Positions 31,968 through 41,102 are shown, counted from the stretch's first letter. The stretch: DNA of 64,000 nucleotides from Candidatus Manganitrophus noduliformans (GCF_012184425.1 NZ_VTOW01000002.1:558001-622000); one strand, 5' to 3'. A program made the numbers and translations. Notes: generated by a model not told the origin, from the sequence alone.

Positions 31968-33989
31968 TTATGTTGCCGTCGACGCTTCGGGGATAAAAAC
32001 GGTGAAGACGGCCCCTTCTCCGGGAGCGCTGGCAACCTCAATCCGACCCCCCAGAAGATCGACCATTTTTTTTACGATCGCAAGCCCCAATCCGCTTCCG
32101 CCGATGTAATTCCCTTTCGCCTCCCGCGCCACCCCCCTCTGCTCATATTCTTCGAAGATCCTCCCCAAATACTCCTCCGAGATACCGGCCCCCGTGTCCG
32201 ACACCTGCAGCAGCATCCCCCCCTGCGTCGGCCGCTCCAAACGGAGCCGAACCTCCCCCCGTTCGGTGAATTTCACCGCATTGGAAAGAAGGTTCATCAG
32301 GATGCTCCTCACCTGCATCGGGTCGGTCAAAAAATGCTCCGGGAAGTCCGGATCGATCTCCTTCCGGAAACGCAGCCCCTTCTCCTGCAGCAGCGGATCG
32401 AAACTGAGGAGGACCTTGTCGACAAGCTCTCTGAGGTTGACCTCCACCGCCTGCAGCCCGATCTTTCCCGTCTCCAGCTTCGCTAAATCCAAAATATTGT
32501 TGATAAGATGGATGAGCTCTCTGGCATTGTTATTGATCCGGCCGACGGCCGCCGCCTGCTCGGGGGCGAGGGCCCCGTAGTTGCCGTTTCGAAGCAGCTG
32601 CGCAAAGCCGACGATGCTGTTGACCGGGGTCTTCAGCTCGTGCGACATATATGAGAAGAAGCGGTTGCGCGCGCGGCTCGCCTCCTCAATCCGCAAGTTT
32701 TTCTCCCCGATCGCCTCCTCCGCCTCCTTCCGGTCGGTGATATCGCGGTAATTGACGACGATGGCATGGACCCCCGGCTCCCGAAGCAGATTGCTCCCGA
32801 TTCCCTCCACCCAGCGCCACACGCCGCTCTTGTGCCGAAAACGGAGCTCGGCCGTCGCCTCTCCCTCCGACCGCTTGGCGAGATCCGAGAAAAGATGTTT
32901 CATCCTTCCCCGATCCTCGGGGTGGATCAGTTCGAGCGCCGTTTTTCCGATCAGCTTTTCCGGGACGTAGCCGAAGATTCGCAAAGTGGAGGGGCTCGCG
33001 TAGAAAATTTTCCCGCTCGCATCCAACAGGGCAATGGCATCGGAGCTGTTCTCAATCAACGCGCGGAACCGCCGCTCGCTCTGCCGCAACGCCGACTGGG
33101 CCCGATTGCGCTCGGTGACGTTGTTCGCAATCACCAGTTGGGCGTTCCTTCCGGAGAAAAAGATCCGCTGCCCGGTGATCTCCACATCGATGACGGCGCC
33201 GTCCTTTTTCCGATGCTGCCACACCCCCGCGCGAACGGGCCTCCCGGACGATTTCGCAAGCCCCTCCGTCAGGAGGGAGACCTCTTCCGCCGGGCGGATG
33301 TCTTGAATGGTCATGGAGAGAAACTCCTCCCGGCTGTAGCCGTAATGATCGATCGCCGCCTCGTTCACCGCCAAAAAGGCAAACGACTCGGTATCGACGA
33401 CCCACATCGGGTGGGGATTGCTCTCGAACAGCAGGCGATATCTTTCCTCCGAATCCCGCAGCGCCTCCTCCGCTTGAACGCGGTCGCTGATATCGATCAG
33501 GATCGATCGAGAGACCCGCCCCTGCTCGCGGTCCTTGACGACCACACTCTCAATCCGGGCCGCAAAGAGCATCCCGCGGCCCGGACGCAGCCGCACCTCG
33601 CATCTCTCCGGATGCCCTTCCTGGAACAATCGCTTCAGATAAGTGATAAAGGACGATCGACTCCCCTTATCGAGATGAACTGAGAAGGAGGTCTTCACCA
33701 AACCGGCGCGATCGGCGCCCAACAGTTTGGCCCCTTTCAAATTCACATCCAAGATGAGGCCGCTCCGGCTGAAGATGAAGTAACCGACCGGAGCGAAGTC
33801 GTACAGAGAGGAAAAGCGGTCGCAGGAGAGCTCCAGATTGGACTGCGCCTGCCGGAGTTCTTCGTTCTGGACCTCCAACTCGCGCTGATAAATCTCCAGT
33901 TCGCGAACGAGTTTCTCAATTCCGACCACGCGCGGCTTGTTCCTTCCCTTCGCTCCCCTTCCCTGGCTTATTTTTCCTGATTCTTGCAT
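31968..33989 (-). CDS. Multi-PAS sensor histidine kinase
   Basis: 673 residues, soluble. A coiled-coil start is followed by three PAS domains (about 55-165, 180-290 and 305-420; e.g. YDFAPVGYFIFSRSGLILDV and FRALIENSSDAIALLDASGK), a HisKA domain with phospho-acceptor His near residue 450 (FFSYMSHELKTPVNS) and an HATPase domain (LSNAVKFTERG, VSDTGAGISEEYLG, GSGLGLAIVKKM). The kinase core closely parallels that of 25669-27663, indicating duplication around the CheB genes. No receiver domain and no adjacent regulator. Confidence 0.92.
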   Translation of the reverse strand: MQESGKISQGRGAKGRNKPRVVGIEKLVRELEIYQRELEVQNEELRQAQSNLELSCDRFSSLYDFAPVGYFIFSRSGLILDVNLKGAKLLGADRAGLVKTSFSVHLDKGSRSSFITYLKRLFQEGHPERCEVRLRPGRGMLFAARIESVVVKDREQGRVSRSILIDISDRVQAEEALRDSEERYRLLFESNPHPMWVVDTESFAFLAVNEAAIDHYGYSREEFLSMTIQDIRPAEEVSLLTEGLAKSSGRPVRAGVWQHRKKDGAVIDVEITGQRIFFSGRNAQLVIANNVTERNRAQSALRQSERRFRALIENSSDAIALLDASGKIFYASPSTLRIFGYVPEKLIGKTALELIHPEDRGRMKHLFSDLAKRSEGEATAELRFRHKSGVWRWVEGIGSNLLREPGVHAIVVNYRDITDRKEAEEAIGEKNLRIEEASRARNRFFSYMSHELKTPVNSIVGFAQLLRNGNYGALAPEQAAAVGRINNNARELIHLINNILDLAKLETGKIGLQAVEVNLRELVDKVLLSFDPLLQEKGLRFRKEIDPDFPEHFLTDPMQVRSILMNLLSNAVKFTERGEVRLRLERPTQGGMLLQVSDTGAGISEEYLGRIFEEYEQRGVAREAKGNYIGGSGLGLAIVKKMVDLLGGRIEVASAPGEGAVFTVFIPEASTAT

Positions 33990-34259
33990 CGATCCGTCCG
34001 CTTATGTTCCGGTAAAAGCCAGGATCATCATAGTCCCCTCTCCGCCCCCTTTCCGTAAGGGGGATGACGGTTCTACGCGCTTATTGATCAAGGATGCCGA
34101 TCCACAAAAAAATATCAAGACAAATATGGGAGTACACCTAGGCAACATTCACAAGATATCGCGTCTCTTTCGGAGAGTTCAAGGCAAATTTTCCACGACC
34201 GGCTCAGGACATCCGCCCGCTTTTCAACCGAAAGATTCCTTGCCGGAATGACGTCAAAG

Positions 34260-34288
34260 TTGACAACGCGGTTTTGCAGGTGTTAAAG
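34260..34288 (+). promoter_or_regulatory. Promoter of the dsrEFH-like genes, predicts leaderless mRNA
   Basis: -35 TTGACA (34260-34265), 17-base spacer, -10 TTAAAG (34283-34288), then 7 bases to ATG 34296. Confidence 0.6.
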
Positions 34289-34295
34289 TCGGCCG

Positions 34296-34607
34296 ATGGA
34301 AAAAAAGAAGTTGGGCATTCTCTTATCAACCCCCCCGGAAGACAAAAACCTGGCCACCGTCGCCTCTCTCGCAAACGAGGCCCTTCGACAGGGGGTCGAC
34401 ACCTATCTCTACCTGATCGACGAGGGGGTGCGGAATGTAGACCGTCCCGAGATGGAGCGGCTGAAGCAGAATGGGGTGAAACTCTTTCTCTGCGCCTACG
34501 GCGCGCGGCGCCGCGGCATTCCGACGAGCGACAAGGCGGTCTTCTGCGGGCTGGTCGTTCTCTCCGATCTGGTGAAAGGATGTGACCGTTTCGTCACATT
34601 TAATTGA
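34296..34607 (+). CDS. DsrE-family sulfur-relay protein
   Basis: 103 residues. The DsrE fold pattern is clear: KLGILLSTPPEDKNLATVAS, GVDTYLYLIDEGV and KQNGVKLFLCAYGARRRGI. The Cys in KLFLCAYG corresponds to the sulfur-binding Cys of DsrE/TusD. It starts a three-gene run (DsrE, DsrF, DsrH-like), the TusBCD/DsrEFH pattern that passes persulfide sulfur from TusA onwards. No tusE/dsrC gene is present nearby. Confidence 0.8.
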   Translation: MEKKKLGILLSTPPEDKNLATVASLANEALRQGVDTYLYLIDEGVRNVDRPEMERLKQNGVKLFLCAYGARRRGIPTSDKAVFCGLVVLSDLVKGCDRFVTFN

Positions 34608-34611
34608 CCGA

Positions 34612-34959
34612 ATGACACGCAGCGTCGTCGTCCTGATTCGAAGCGATCCCGAGACAAGTCACCGCGCCGTCGAAGGGGTCCGGATCGCCCTCGGTCTCGC
34701 CTCCGGAGAACATGCGGTGGAGGTGATCCTCACCGGCCGCGCGCCGCTGCTCTTGACTCCCGATACCGACACGTTGGTCGACGGCGAGATGGCGGAGAAG
34801 TTCCTCTCCACCCTTCAGGAATTCATCCCCCCCTTTTATATCGATCAGGAAAGCGCCAAAGAAGTCGATCTCTCCGAGAGCGATTACAAGACGGTCCCCC
34901 TCTCAAAAAAAGAGATCGCCGAAAAAATTGCGGCCGCCCAACGCTTCGCCCTTTTTTAG
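34612..34959 (+). CDS. DsrF-like DsrE-superfamily protein
   Basis: 115 residues from ATG 34612, four bases after the DsrE stop; the frame is open to 34582 inside that gene. Sequence VVVLIRSDPETSHRAVEGVR, IALGLASGEHAVEVILTGRA and KKEIAEKIAAAQRFALF fits the DsrE/F superfamily with its nucleotide-like binding loop. It has no Cys at all, so it probably is a structural partner of the Cys-bearing DsrE subunit. Confidence 0.7.
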   Translation: MTRSVVVLIRSDPETSHRAVEGVRIALGLASGEHAVEVILTGRAPLLLTPDTDTLVDGEMAEKFLSTLQEFIPPFYIDQESAKEVDLSESDYKTVPLSKKEIAEKIAAAQRFALF

Positions 34960-34968
34960 AAAGAGCCG

Positions 34969-35226
34969 ATGAAAAGGATTTTGCACATTTTAAGGCGGAA
35001 GGATGATCCGGCCCCCCTGGAAATCATCCGGAGGCAGTCCGAATCGAACGAGCTGGTCATTATCCTGATCCAGGATGCGGTCGGTCTTGAATTAAAAGGG
35101 ATCAAGGGGGAGGTCTTCGCCTTGGCGGATGATCTGAAGGGGGGAGAGACGCCGGCCCATCCTCCGATCGGCTATAAAGAAATGCTGGGATATATCCTCG
35201 ATTCGGAGAGCGTCGTAACATGGTAA
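34969..35226 (+). CDS. DsrH/TusB-like protein
   Basis: 85 residues, the usual DsrH/TusB size. MKRILHILRRKDDPAPLEII, VIILIQDAVGLEL and KGEVFALADDLKGG follow the DsrH pattern. Like the middle gene it has no Cys. It starts 9 bases after the DsrF-like stop with an AAAGAG site, so the three genes form one transcript convergent with the isc operon. Confidence 0.72.
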   Translation: MKRILHILRRKDDPAPLEIIRRQSESNELVIILIQDAVGLELKGIKGEVFALADDLKGGETPAHPPIGYKEMLGYILDSESVVTW

Positions 35227-35239
35227 GTATCCGAAGCCG

Positions 35240-35452
35240 TTAACCCTGGGCGTCCTGATATTCCTCATGCCAGGCCATCTGGATCGCCTCCAAGATCGCC
35301 TCGTTCGACTTCTTCGGGTCGTCTTCGAAGCCGGGAAGCTCGGTCACCATCTTGTGCAGATCGGTAAACCGGACCGTGAGAGGATCGAGATTCGGATGTT
35401 TCTCCAAGAGCAAAATCGCAATTTCCTCGGAATCGTGCCAGCCCATTTTCAT
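35240..35452 (-). CDS. iscX: Fe-S assembly protein IscX
   Basis: 70 residues from ATG 35452, preceded by GGAGGGA. It matches IscX/YfhJ: GWHDSEEIAILLLEKHPNLD, VRFTDLHKMVTELPGFEDDP and EAILEAIQMAWHEE. IscX binds IscS and iron and modulates cluster assembly. The open frame continues upstream to 35569 inside fdx but is not needed. Last gene of the isc operon. Confidence 0.93.
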   Translation of the reverse strand: MKMGWHDSEEIAILLLEKHPNLDPLTVRFTDLHKMVTELPGFEDDPKKSNEAILEAIQMAWHEEYQDAQG

Positions 35453-35487
35453 CGAATCTCCCTCCGTTAGGACAAACGCCCTTCGCG

Positions 35488-35823
35488 TCAGTGCTGCTCG
35501 GCTTTTCGGAACGTTTGCGTGTTCTTCGGAATCTCGACCACCACATCTCCTTTGATCCGGGCCTGACACCCGAGCCGGGAGGTGAGCGTCAACCCCTCCG
35601 CCGTATCGAGACGGTCTTCTTCGTCTTCATCCATTTCGGAGAGATGTTTCTCCGTTCCTTCCCGGACGATCACATGACAGGTGGTGCAGGCGCAGTTTCC
35701 CCCGCAGTTGTGCTCCAGGTCGATATGATTGTCGAGCGCCACGTCGAGGATCGACTGCCCCTCTTTCGCCTCGACGGTCACGTCCTGTCCCACATCTCCT
35801 AATTTAAAAGTCACTTTCGGCAT
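35488..35823 (-). CDS. fdx: ISC-type [2Fe-2S] ferredoxin
   Basis: 111 residues. Adrenodoxin-like cluster ligands Cys40, Cys46 and Cys49 (C-x5-C-x2-C in NCGGNCACTTCH) and Cys86 (RLGCQAR) are in place. It supplies electrons for cluster assembly on IscU. It lies between hscA and iscX as in the gammaproteobacterial isc operon. Confidence 0.95.
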   Translation of the reverse strand: MPKVTFKLGDVGQDVTVEAKEGQSILDVALDNHIDLEHNCGGNCACTTCHVIVREGTEKHLSEMDEDEEDRLDTAEGLTLTSRLGCQARIKGDVVVEIPKNTQTFRKAEQH

Positions 35824-35832
35824 GGTCTCTTT

Positions 35833-37668
35833 CTATAAATCAGAGAGCTTCTTTTCCTGAAGCGCCTCTTTCAATGTTTGATTCATCAGCATTTCGGCAA
35901 GCTGCTTCGTCGACTGATCGAGCCGGTCGAGCGCTTCGCGGACGCGATGATGATCATTTCCGTTCATCGCCTCTTTTAAACCGGCCATGCTTTTTTCGAT
36001 TTCCGCTTTTTCGGCCGGATCGATCAAGGCCGCCCCCTGGGAGAGGGCCTTCTCGGCGTGACGCAGCACCGACTCCGCTTCGTTTCGCGCTTCGATGAAC
36101 ATCCGTTCGTTGAGATCCGCACGGGCGTGCTCGATCGAATCGGAGATCATCTTTTCGACTTCTCCATCGGTCAATCCATAAGTCGGCTTCACCTCGATCG
36201 ACTGCGCCTTCCCGCTCCTTAACTCCTTGGCGGTCACATTGAGGATGCCGTTCGCGTCGATCATGAAGGTCACCTCAATCCTCGGAATGCCGGCCGGCAT
36301 CGGATCGATCTCGGTCAGATTGAATTTCGCAAGGCTTCGGCAATCTTTCACCAACTCCCGCTCCCCCTGGACGACATGAATCGAGACCGACTTCTGCCCG
36401 TCCACAAAAGTCGTGAACGACTCCTTTGCGCTCGTCGGGATCGTGGTATTTCTCGGAATCAGCCGACTGACGACCCCTCCCATCGTCTCAATCCCCAGCG
36501 AGAGCGGGGTCACATCGAGCAGGAGCATGTTCGTAATGCCGCCGGCCAAGATGTCGGCCTGGACCGCGGCGCCCAGCGCCACCACCTCATCGGGGTTCAG
36601 CTCGCTGTGAGGGGTCTTCTTGAAGAGATCGGCGACCTTTTCTCGCACCAGCGGAATCCGGGTCGATCCGCCGACCAGAATCACCTCATCGACCTGTTCC
36701 GGTTTGAGCTGCGCATCGGCCAGCGCCTGACGGCACGGCCCCAAGGTCTTCTCGACGAAGCCGTTGATCAGTGCATCGAACTCGGTCCGTGAAATCGTCC
36801 GGCGATAGTCGATCTTCTTATCTGGAAAAGAGAGCGCAATCTCCGCCTTCTCTTCAAATGAGAGCCGGCACTTGGCTTCCTCCGACGCCAACCGGATCTC
36901 CTGAAGAACATCGGGCGAGTTGGAAAGATCGGTTCCGCTCTGAGCCGTGATCTCGCGAGCGATCAGGAGCATCAGCTGTCGATCGACATCATCTCCCCCC
37001 AGATGGGTATCGCCGTTGGTCGAAAGAACCTCGAAGATGCCGTTTTTGATCTTCAGGATAGAAACATCGAACGTTCCCCCGCCCAGATCGTAGACGACGA
37101 TCGTTCCCTCTTTCTTCTTCTGGAGTCCATAAGCGAGCGATGCAGCGGTCGGCTCATTGACGATTCGAAGGACTTCAAGCCCGGCGATCTTCCCGGCGTC
37201 TTTGGTCGCCTGCCGCTGGCTGTCGTTGAAATAGGCCGGAACGGTGATGACCGCCTGGCGCACCGGCTCTTTGAAGAACGCCTCCGCCCGCTGCTTCAGC
37301 TCTCTCAAGATAAAGGCGGAGATCTCCGGGGGGGTATAAAGCTTCCCGGCGACGGAAATCCGGACGACCTCCTGCTGCCCTCCCGAGAGCGCGTACGGAA
37401 CGAAGGATCGATCGCCGCCGACATCTTCCATCCCCTTTCCCATGAAACGCTTGATCGAATAAATCGTTCGATCCGGGTGGGTGATCAGATGTTTCTTCGC
37501 CTCTTCCCCGACGATCACGCCGTCCGGCCGGCCCTCCCATCCAAACGAGACAACGGAGGGGAGAATGACCCTCCCTTGCGCGTCCGAAATAACCCGAGGA
37601 GTCCCGTTCTCCATGTAACCCACCAGGCTGTTTGTGGTTCCCAGATCGATTCCAACCACTCTCGGCAT
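35833..37668 (-). CDS. hscA: Hsp70-type chaperone HscA
   Basis: 611 residues. Hsp70 motifs: [55 protein letters not shown] and [15 protein letters not shown], followed by the substrate-binding domain ([20 protein letters not shown]). Position in the isc operon after hscB and before fdx assigns it as HscA, which with HscB releases clusters from IscU by acting on its LPPVK motif. Its ATG immediately follows the hscB stop. Confidence 0.95.
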   Translation of the reverse strand: MPRVVGIDLGTTNSLVGYMENGTPRVISDAQGRVILPSVVSFGWEGRPDGVIVGEEAKKHLITHPDRTIYSIKRFMGKGMEDVGGDRSFVPYALSGGQQEVVRISVAGKLYTPPEISAFILRELKQRAEAFFKEPVRQAVITVPAYFNDSQRQATKDAGKIAGLEVLRIVNEPTAASLAYGLQKKKEGTIVVYDLGGGTFDVSILKIKNGIFEVLSTNGDTHLGGDDVDRQLMLLIAREITAQSGTDLSNSPDVLQEIRLASEEAKCRLSFEEKAEIALSFPDKKIDYRRTISRTEFDALINGFVEKTLGPCRQALADAQLKPEQVDEVILVGGSTRIPLVREKVADLFKKTPHSELNPDEVVALGAAVQADILAGGITNMLLLDVTPLSLGIETMGGVVSRLIPRNTTIPTSAKESFTTFVDGQKSVSIHVVQGERELVKDCRSLAKFNLTEIDPMPAGIPRIEVTFMIDANGILNVTAKELRSGKAQSIEVKPTYGLTDGEVEKMISDSIEHARADLNERMFIEARNEAESVLRHAEKALSQGAALIDPAEKAEIEKSMAGLKEAMNGNDHHRVREALDRLDQSTKQLAEMLMNQTLKEALQEKKLSDL

Positions 37669-38379
37669 TTAATTCCCTTTCTCCAACTTTTCAATTCCGG
37701 TTTGAATGTCGTTCAACACCCGTTCCAAATAGGCGCGGCGCGACAGAATCTGTTTCATCTCGGAGAGAAGCCGCCGCTGCGCTTGCGTGATTTCCTCTTC
37801 TTTCGATTCCTCTTGAAGTCGGTCCCACTCCGTAGCGAGCTTCTCCAGCGCCCGCTCTCCCTCACTCTGAATCTGTCCAAAACGGGCTTGCTCGCGCTCG
37901 AGGGCATCGACGAGTCCCCCTCTTTGGGCCGAATCACCCGGCGCTTCTTTGACCCCCTCCAATAACTCTTGCAGCTCTAAAATCTCATCGAAAAGATCGG
38001 CCGGCGCCTCCGTTGAAACGGCGCTCCCCCCGTCGACCCGCCCGATCAGATATTCCGTCCTTTGAATCGGATCTCTGAGCGTTCGATAAGCTTTGTTCAC
38101 CAGCGCCGAGTTCTCAAGACTGATCGCCTGCTCTTCCGAAGATTTCTTTTGATAGAAATCGGGATGAAACTTGCGGCTCAATTCATAAAATGTCGCTTCG
38201 AGCCGGGCAAGATCGATCTTCAAACGAGGCCCGATCCCGAACAAGGTGAAATAGTCGATTGTTTCCGGAAATCGTTGCAGAACCGCGCATCGGTCGCAGG
38301 CATAAAGCGACTCGACCGGGGCGCCGCAACTCCAGCAGGGTCTTCTTGTCGTCACTTCGGACGTTCTGGACAACTTCAA
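37669..38379 (-). CDS. hscB: Co-chaperone HscB with N-terminal zinc-finger motif
   Basis: 236 residues, longer than the 171 of E. coli HscB. Residues 1-35 carry two CxxC pairs (CWSC, Cys15/18; CDRC, Cys28/31) like the N-terminal domain of eukaryotic HSC20 and some bacterial homologues. The J-domain follows, with FTLFGIGPRLKIDLARLEAT and the HPD in SRKFHPDFYQ, then the C-terminal three-helix IscU-binding domain (LFDEILELQELLEG). Start is TTG at 38379 or GTG at 38355; neither has a good ribosome site. Confidence 0.9.
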   Translation of the reverse strand: MKLSRTSEVTTRRPCWSCGAPVESLYACDRCAVLQRFPETIDYFTLFGIGPRLKIDLARLEATFYELSRKFHPDFYQKKSSEEQAISLENSALVNKAYRTLRDPIQRTEYLIGRVDGGSAVSTEAPADLFDEILELQELLEGVKEAPGDSAQRGGLVDALEREQARFGQIQSEGERALEKLATEWDRLQEESKEEEITQAQRRLLSEMKQILSRRAYLERVLNDIQTGIEKLEKGN

Positions 38380-38409
38380 TTAGAAAATCCCAGATCCATA
38401 AAATAGAAC

Positions 38410-38425
38410 GGCCCCTCACGGGGCC
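38410..38425. repeat. GC hairpin between iscA and hscB
   Basis: Arms GGCCCC and GGGGCC around TCAC in the 158-base gap, followed on the minus strand by GTTCTATTTTATGG. It could act as a weak attenuator or processing site that sets the ratio of iscRSUA to hscBA-fdx-iscX mRNA. The rest of the gap shows nothing recognisable. Confidence 0.45.
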
Positions 38426-38537
38426 TTTGTCAAGTTCACAATCACGCCTTTTCACGGCCGCTGCCTGATACTTCAGACCTCAGACCGTCGAGCGCGCCGC
38501 TCCGGCTCTGCTCCGTTCTCCTGGTTTCATATGATTC

Positions 38538-38888
38538 TTAGGCGGAAAAGGATTCGCCACATCCACAGCTGCGCTTCGCATTCGGATTGAGGAATTTGAA
38601 GCCGCCCCCGACCAACTCTTTGCTGAAATCGAGCGTCGTTCCGGCAAGGTAAATGGCGCTCTTCTGATCGACGATCACCCGAAGGCCGTCCACCTCGAAA
38701 GAAGTATCGTGGGGGGTCGCCTCCGTTTCAAAATTCAGGTTATACGAGAGACCAGAACAGCCGCCCCCTTGCACGCCGACCCGCAAACCGACCTGACCGA
38801 GGTTTTTTTTCTCTATAATCTCTTTGACCGCCGCCACCGCATTCGGCGTAAGCGCAATTACCTGTTCCTGATTCGTTGTCGATTCCAT
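38538..38888 (-). CDS. iscA: Iron-sulfur cluster assembly protein IscA
   Basis: 116 residues from ATG 38888 (GGAGG upstream). A-type carrier motif: VGVQGGGCSGLSYNL (Cys44) and RSCGCGESF (Cys108, Cys110), the three conserved Cys. It carries [2Fe-2S]/[4Fe-4S] clusters to targets. The open frame extends to 39179 through iscU and is disregarded. Confidence 0.95.
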   Translation of the reverse strand: MESTTNQEQVIALTPNAVAAVKEIIEKKNLGQVGLRVGVQGGGCSGLSYNLNFETEATPHDTSFEVDGLRVIVDQKSAIYLAGTTLDFSKELVGGGFKFLNPNAKRSCGCGESFSA

Positions 38889-38902
38889 CTTGCCTCCGTC
38901 TC

Positions 38903-39286
38903 TTAAGCCAGACTGTTTTTCTTCTTGTAATCGGCAATGGCGGCTTTGATCGCATCTTCCGCCAACACCGAGCAATGAATCTTGACCGGGGGCAGATTCA
39001 GTTCGTTGACGATGTCGGTATTCTTGATTTGCGTCGCCTGATCCAGCGTCTTTCCCTTGATCATCTCCGTCGCCAAGCTCGAACTGGCGATGGCGCTGCC
39101 GCAGCCAAATGTCTTGAATTTGGCATCTTCGATGACGCCGTTGTTCACTTTCAGCTGAAGCTTCATCACATCTCCGCACTCCGGCGCGCCGACAACCCCC
39201 GTTCCGACTTCAGGATCGGTTTTATCCAACGATCCGACATTCCGAGGGTTATTGTAATGGTCGATCACTTTATTGCTGTATGCCAT
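38903..39286 (-). CDS. iscU: Fe-S cluster scaffold protein IscU
   Basis: 127 residues. Scaffold cysteines Cys37 (PECGDV), Cys62 (FGCGSAIASS) and Cys105 (KIHCSVLAE) with the Asp39 that aids transfer are present, as is the HscA recognition motif LPPVK (98-102). GGAGG precedes the ATG. Confidence 0.97.
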   Translation of the reverse strand: MAYSNKVIDHYNNPRNVGSLDKTDPEVGTGVVGAPECGDVMKLQLKVNNGVIEDAKFKTFGCGSAIASSSLATEMIKGKTLDQATQIKNTDIVNELNLPPVKIHCSVLAEDAIKAAIADYKKKNSLA

Positions 39287-39316
39287 TTCGAATCTCCTCC
39301 ACCGTTGGAAATAGAT

Positions 39317-40534
39317 TTAATGTTGTGTCCACTGAACATTCTTGAGATCGATCCCCTCTTTTGCCATTTCATAGAGAGGAGACATCTCTCGAAGCCGTCG
39401 AACCGTCTCGACCACGCGTTGAACGACGTAGTCGACTTCTTCGTTCGTATTGAAACGTCCCAATCCAAACCGGAGAGAAGAATGGGCCAAATCGCTTCCA
39501 ACCCCCAAGGAGCGTAGAACATAGGACGGCTCCAACGTGGCGGTGGTGCAGGCCGAGCCTGAGGAAAGGGCGATCTCTTTCAAGCCCATCAAAAGCGACT
39601 CTCCTTCGACATACGCAAAACTCATATTGAGATTACCCGGCAGCCTTTGACTCGGATCTCCATTCAAATAAACCTCATCCAATCCCTTGAGAATCCCCTC
39701 TCTGAGTCGTTCCCGCAGCTGGGTGAGGCGGGCCGATTCTTCAACCATCTCTTTGTCGGAAAGCTCGCACGCTTTTCCAAAACCGACGATCCCGGGAACA
39801 TTGAGCGTACCCGATCGCATCCCCCGTTCATGCCCTCCGCCGTCGATAATCGGCGCGATTCGGACACGCGGATTTTTCTTTCTCACGTAAAGCGCGCCGA
39901 TTCCCTTGGGACCATACATCTTGTGGGCCGACAAGGCCATCACATCGATTCCCATCGCCTGAACATCCACCGGAATTTTGCCGACCCCCTGGGCCGCATC
40001 GCAATGAAAAATAACCCCTCGCTCCTTGGCAATTTTGCCGATTTCGGCCACCGGCTGGATCACGCCGATTTCATTGTTTGCCATCATCACCGAGATCAGG
40101 ATCGTCTTTTCGGTGATGGCCGCTTTGAGCAGATCGAGATCGACCATCCCATCGGCCTTGACCGGAAGATAAGTGACTTCATATCCCATCTTCTCTAGAC
40201 GTTTGCAGCTGTCCAAAACCGCCTTGTGTTCGGTGACCACCGTAATAATGTGGTTCCCCTTCTCCCGATACATCTCGGCGACCCCTTTGAGGGCCAGATT
40301 GTCCGACTCGGTTGCGCCGCTGGTGAAGATAATTTCTTTCGGATCACAATGAATCAGATGAGCGATCTGTTCGCGTGCCTGATCGACCGCTTTTTCGGCT
40401 TCCCAGCCAAACGCATGATTTCGACTGGCGGCATTACCGAACTTTTCGACAAAATAGGGAAGCATCGCTTCCAGAACACGGGGGTCCATCGGCGTGGTCG
40501 AATGATTATCCATGAAAATAGGGAATTTCAACAT
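39317..40534 (-). CDS. iscS: Cysteine desulfurase IscS
   Basis: 405 residues. The PLP lysine is present in [18 protein letters not shown], the catalytic persulfide Cys in [18 protein letters not shown], and [18 protein letters not shown] plus [11 protein letters not shown] complete the site. It supplies sulfur to IscU, and probably to TusA. It contrasts with the degenerate homologue at 23323-24498. AGGAG precedes the ATG. Confidence 0.97.
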   Translation of the reverse strand: MLKFPIFMDNHSTTPMDPRVLEAMLPYFVEKFGNAASRNHAFGWEAEKAVDQAREQIAHLIHCDPKEIIFTSGATESDNLALKGVAEMYREKGNHIITVVTEHKAVLDSCKRLEKMGYEVTYLPVKADGMVDLDLLKAAITEKTILISVMMANNEIGVIQPVAEIGKIAKERGVIFHCDAAQGVGKIPVDVQAMGIDVMALSAHKMYGPKGIGALYVRKKNPRVRIAPIIDGGGHERGMRSGTLNVPGIVGFGKACELSDKEMVEESARLTQLRERLREGILKGLDEVYLNGDPSQRLPGNLNMSFAYVEGESLLMGLKEIALSSGSACTTATLEPSYVLRSLGVGSDLAHSSLRFGLGRFNTNEEVDYVVQRVVETVRRLREMSPLYEMAKEGIDLKNVQWTQH

Positions 40535-40553
40535 AAACTCCTCTAGTAAACGG

Positions 40554-40985
40554 TCAGCGAACCGTAATTTCTTCGATGACTTCCTCTCGATACATCTGAT
40601 CGAGGGTCGTCTTATCTAAAAGCTCGATAATTTTGCTCTCAATCCTACGAAGTGGGCTTCGGACAGTACACCGTTCCGTTTGTAAACACGTATTCTCACC
40701 ATCATGGCAACGGATAATTTGGACGGGACCCTCAATTGCCCGGATCACCTCGCCCACGGTGATCAACGCGGGTTCTTTGGCAAGTATATACCCTCCCTTC
40801 GGTCCATTCTGGCTGAGGATGATTCCTTTTTTTGCAAGCCTCTGTAGTATTTTTGCTAACAATTCCAATGGAATATTATATATTTCCGAGATCGTTCGGG
40901 TATTTGCGATGAACTCTTCTCCTTGACAGGACATATAATTGATTGCCATGAGCGCATAGTCTGTTTTTTTTGTTAGTTTTAACAT
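40554..40985 (-). CDS. iscR: Rrf2-family Fe-S regulator IscR
   Basis: 143 residues from ATG 40985. The winged helix starts [19 protein letters not shown] and includes [20 protein letters not shown] and [10 protein letters not shown]. Three Cys for the [2Fe-2S] cluster are Cys93, Cys100 and Cys106 ([14 protein letters not shown]); the spacing is x6-x5 rather than x5-x5 of E. coli. It should sense cluster status and repress its own operon through the box at 41021-41045. The frame is open to 41087 through the promoter. Confidence 0.93.
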   Translation of the reverse strand: MLKLTKKTDYALMAINYMSCQGEEFIANTRTISEIYNIPLELLAKILQRLAKKGIILSQNGPKGGYILAKEPALITVGEVIRAIEGPVQIIRCHDGENTCLQTERCTVRSPLRRIESKIIELLDKTTLDQMYREEVIEEITVR

Positions 40986-41020
40986 ACTGCTCTCTGAAAG
41001 GAGAATCGCCGACCGTTTTA

Positions 41021-41045
41021 ATCGGCGACTGGTTTTGTCGGATAT
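41021..41045 (-). promoter_or_regulatory. Type 1 IscR-binding site
   Basis: Minus strand 41045 to 41021 reads ATATCCGACAAAACC then AGTCGCCGAT. Against the published type 1 consensus ATASYYGACTRWWWYAGTC-RRSTAT it has the same 25-base length and about 20 matching positions by hand count. It begins one base after the -10 box, so a bound repressor would cover the start site. Confidence 0.75.
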
Positions 41046-41046
41046 A

Positions 41047-41075
41047 AACATAACATAGCACTTTACCCATGTCAA
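41047..41075 (-). promoter_or_regulatory. Promoter of the isc operon
   Basis: Minus strand: perfect -35 TTGACA (41075-41070), 17-base spacer, -10 TATGTT (41052-41047). The transcript would have a leader of about 55 bases that contains an inverted repeat (TCGCCGA and TCGGCGA, around 41007-41030). Confidence 0.7.
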
Positions 41076-41102
41076 CCGAAAATTCATGGCCGGTTTACAA
41101 AA

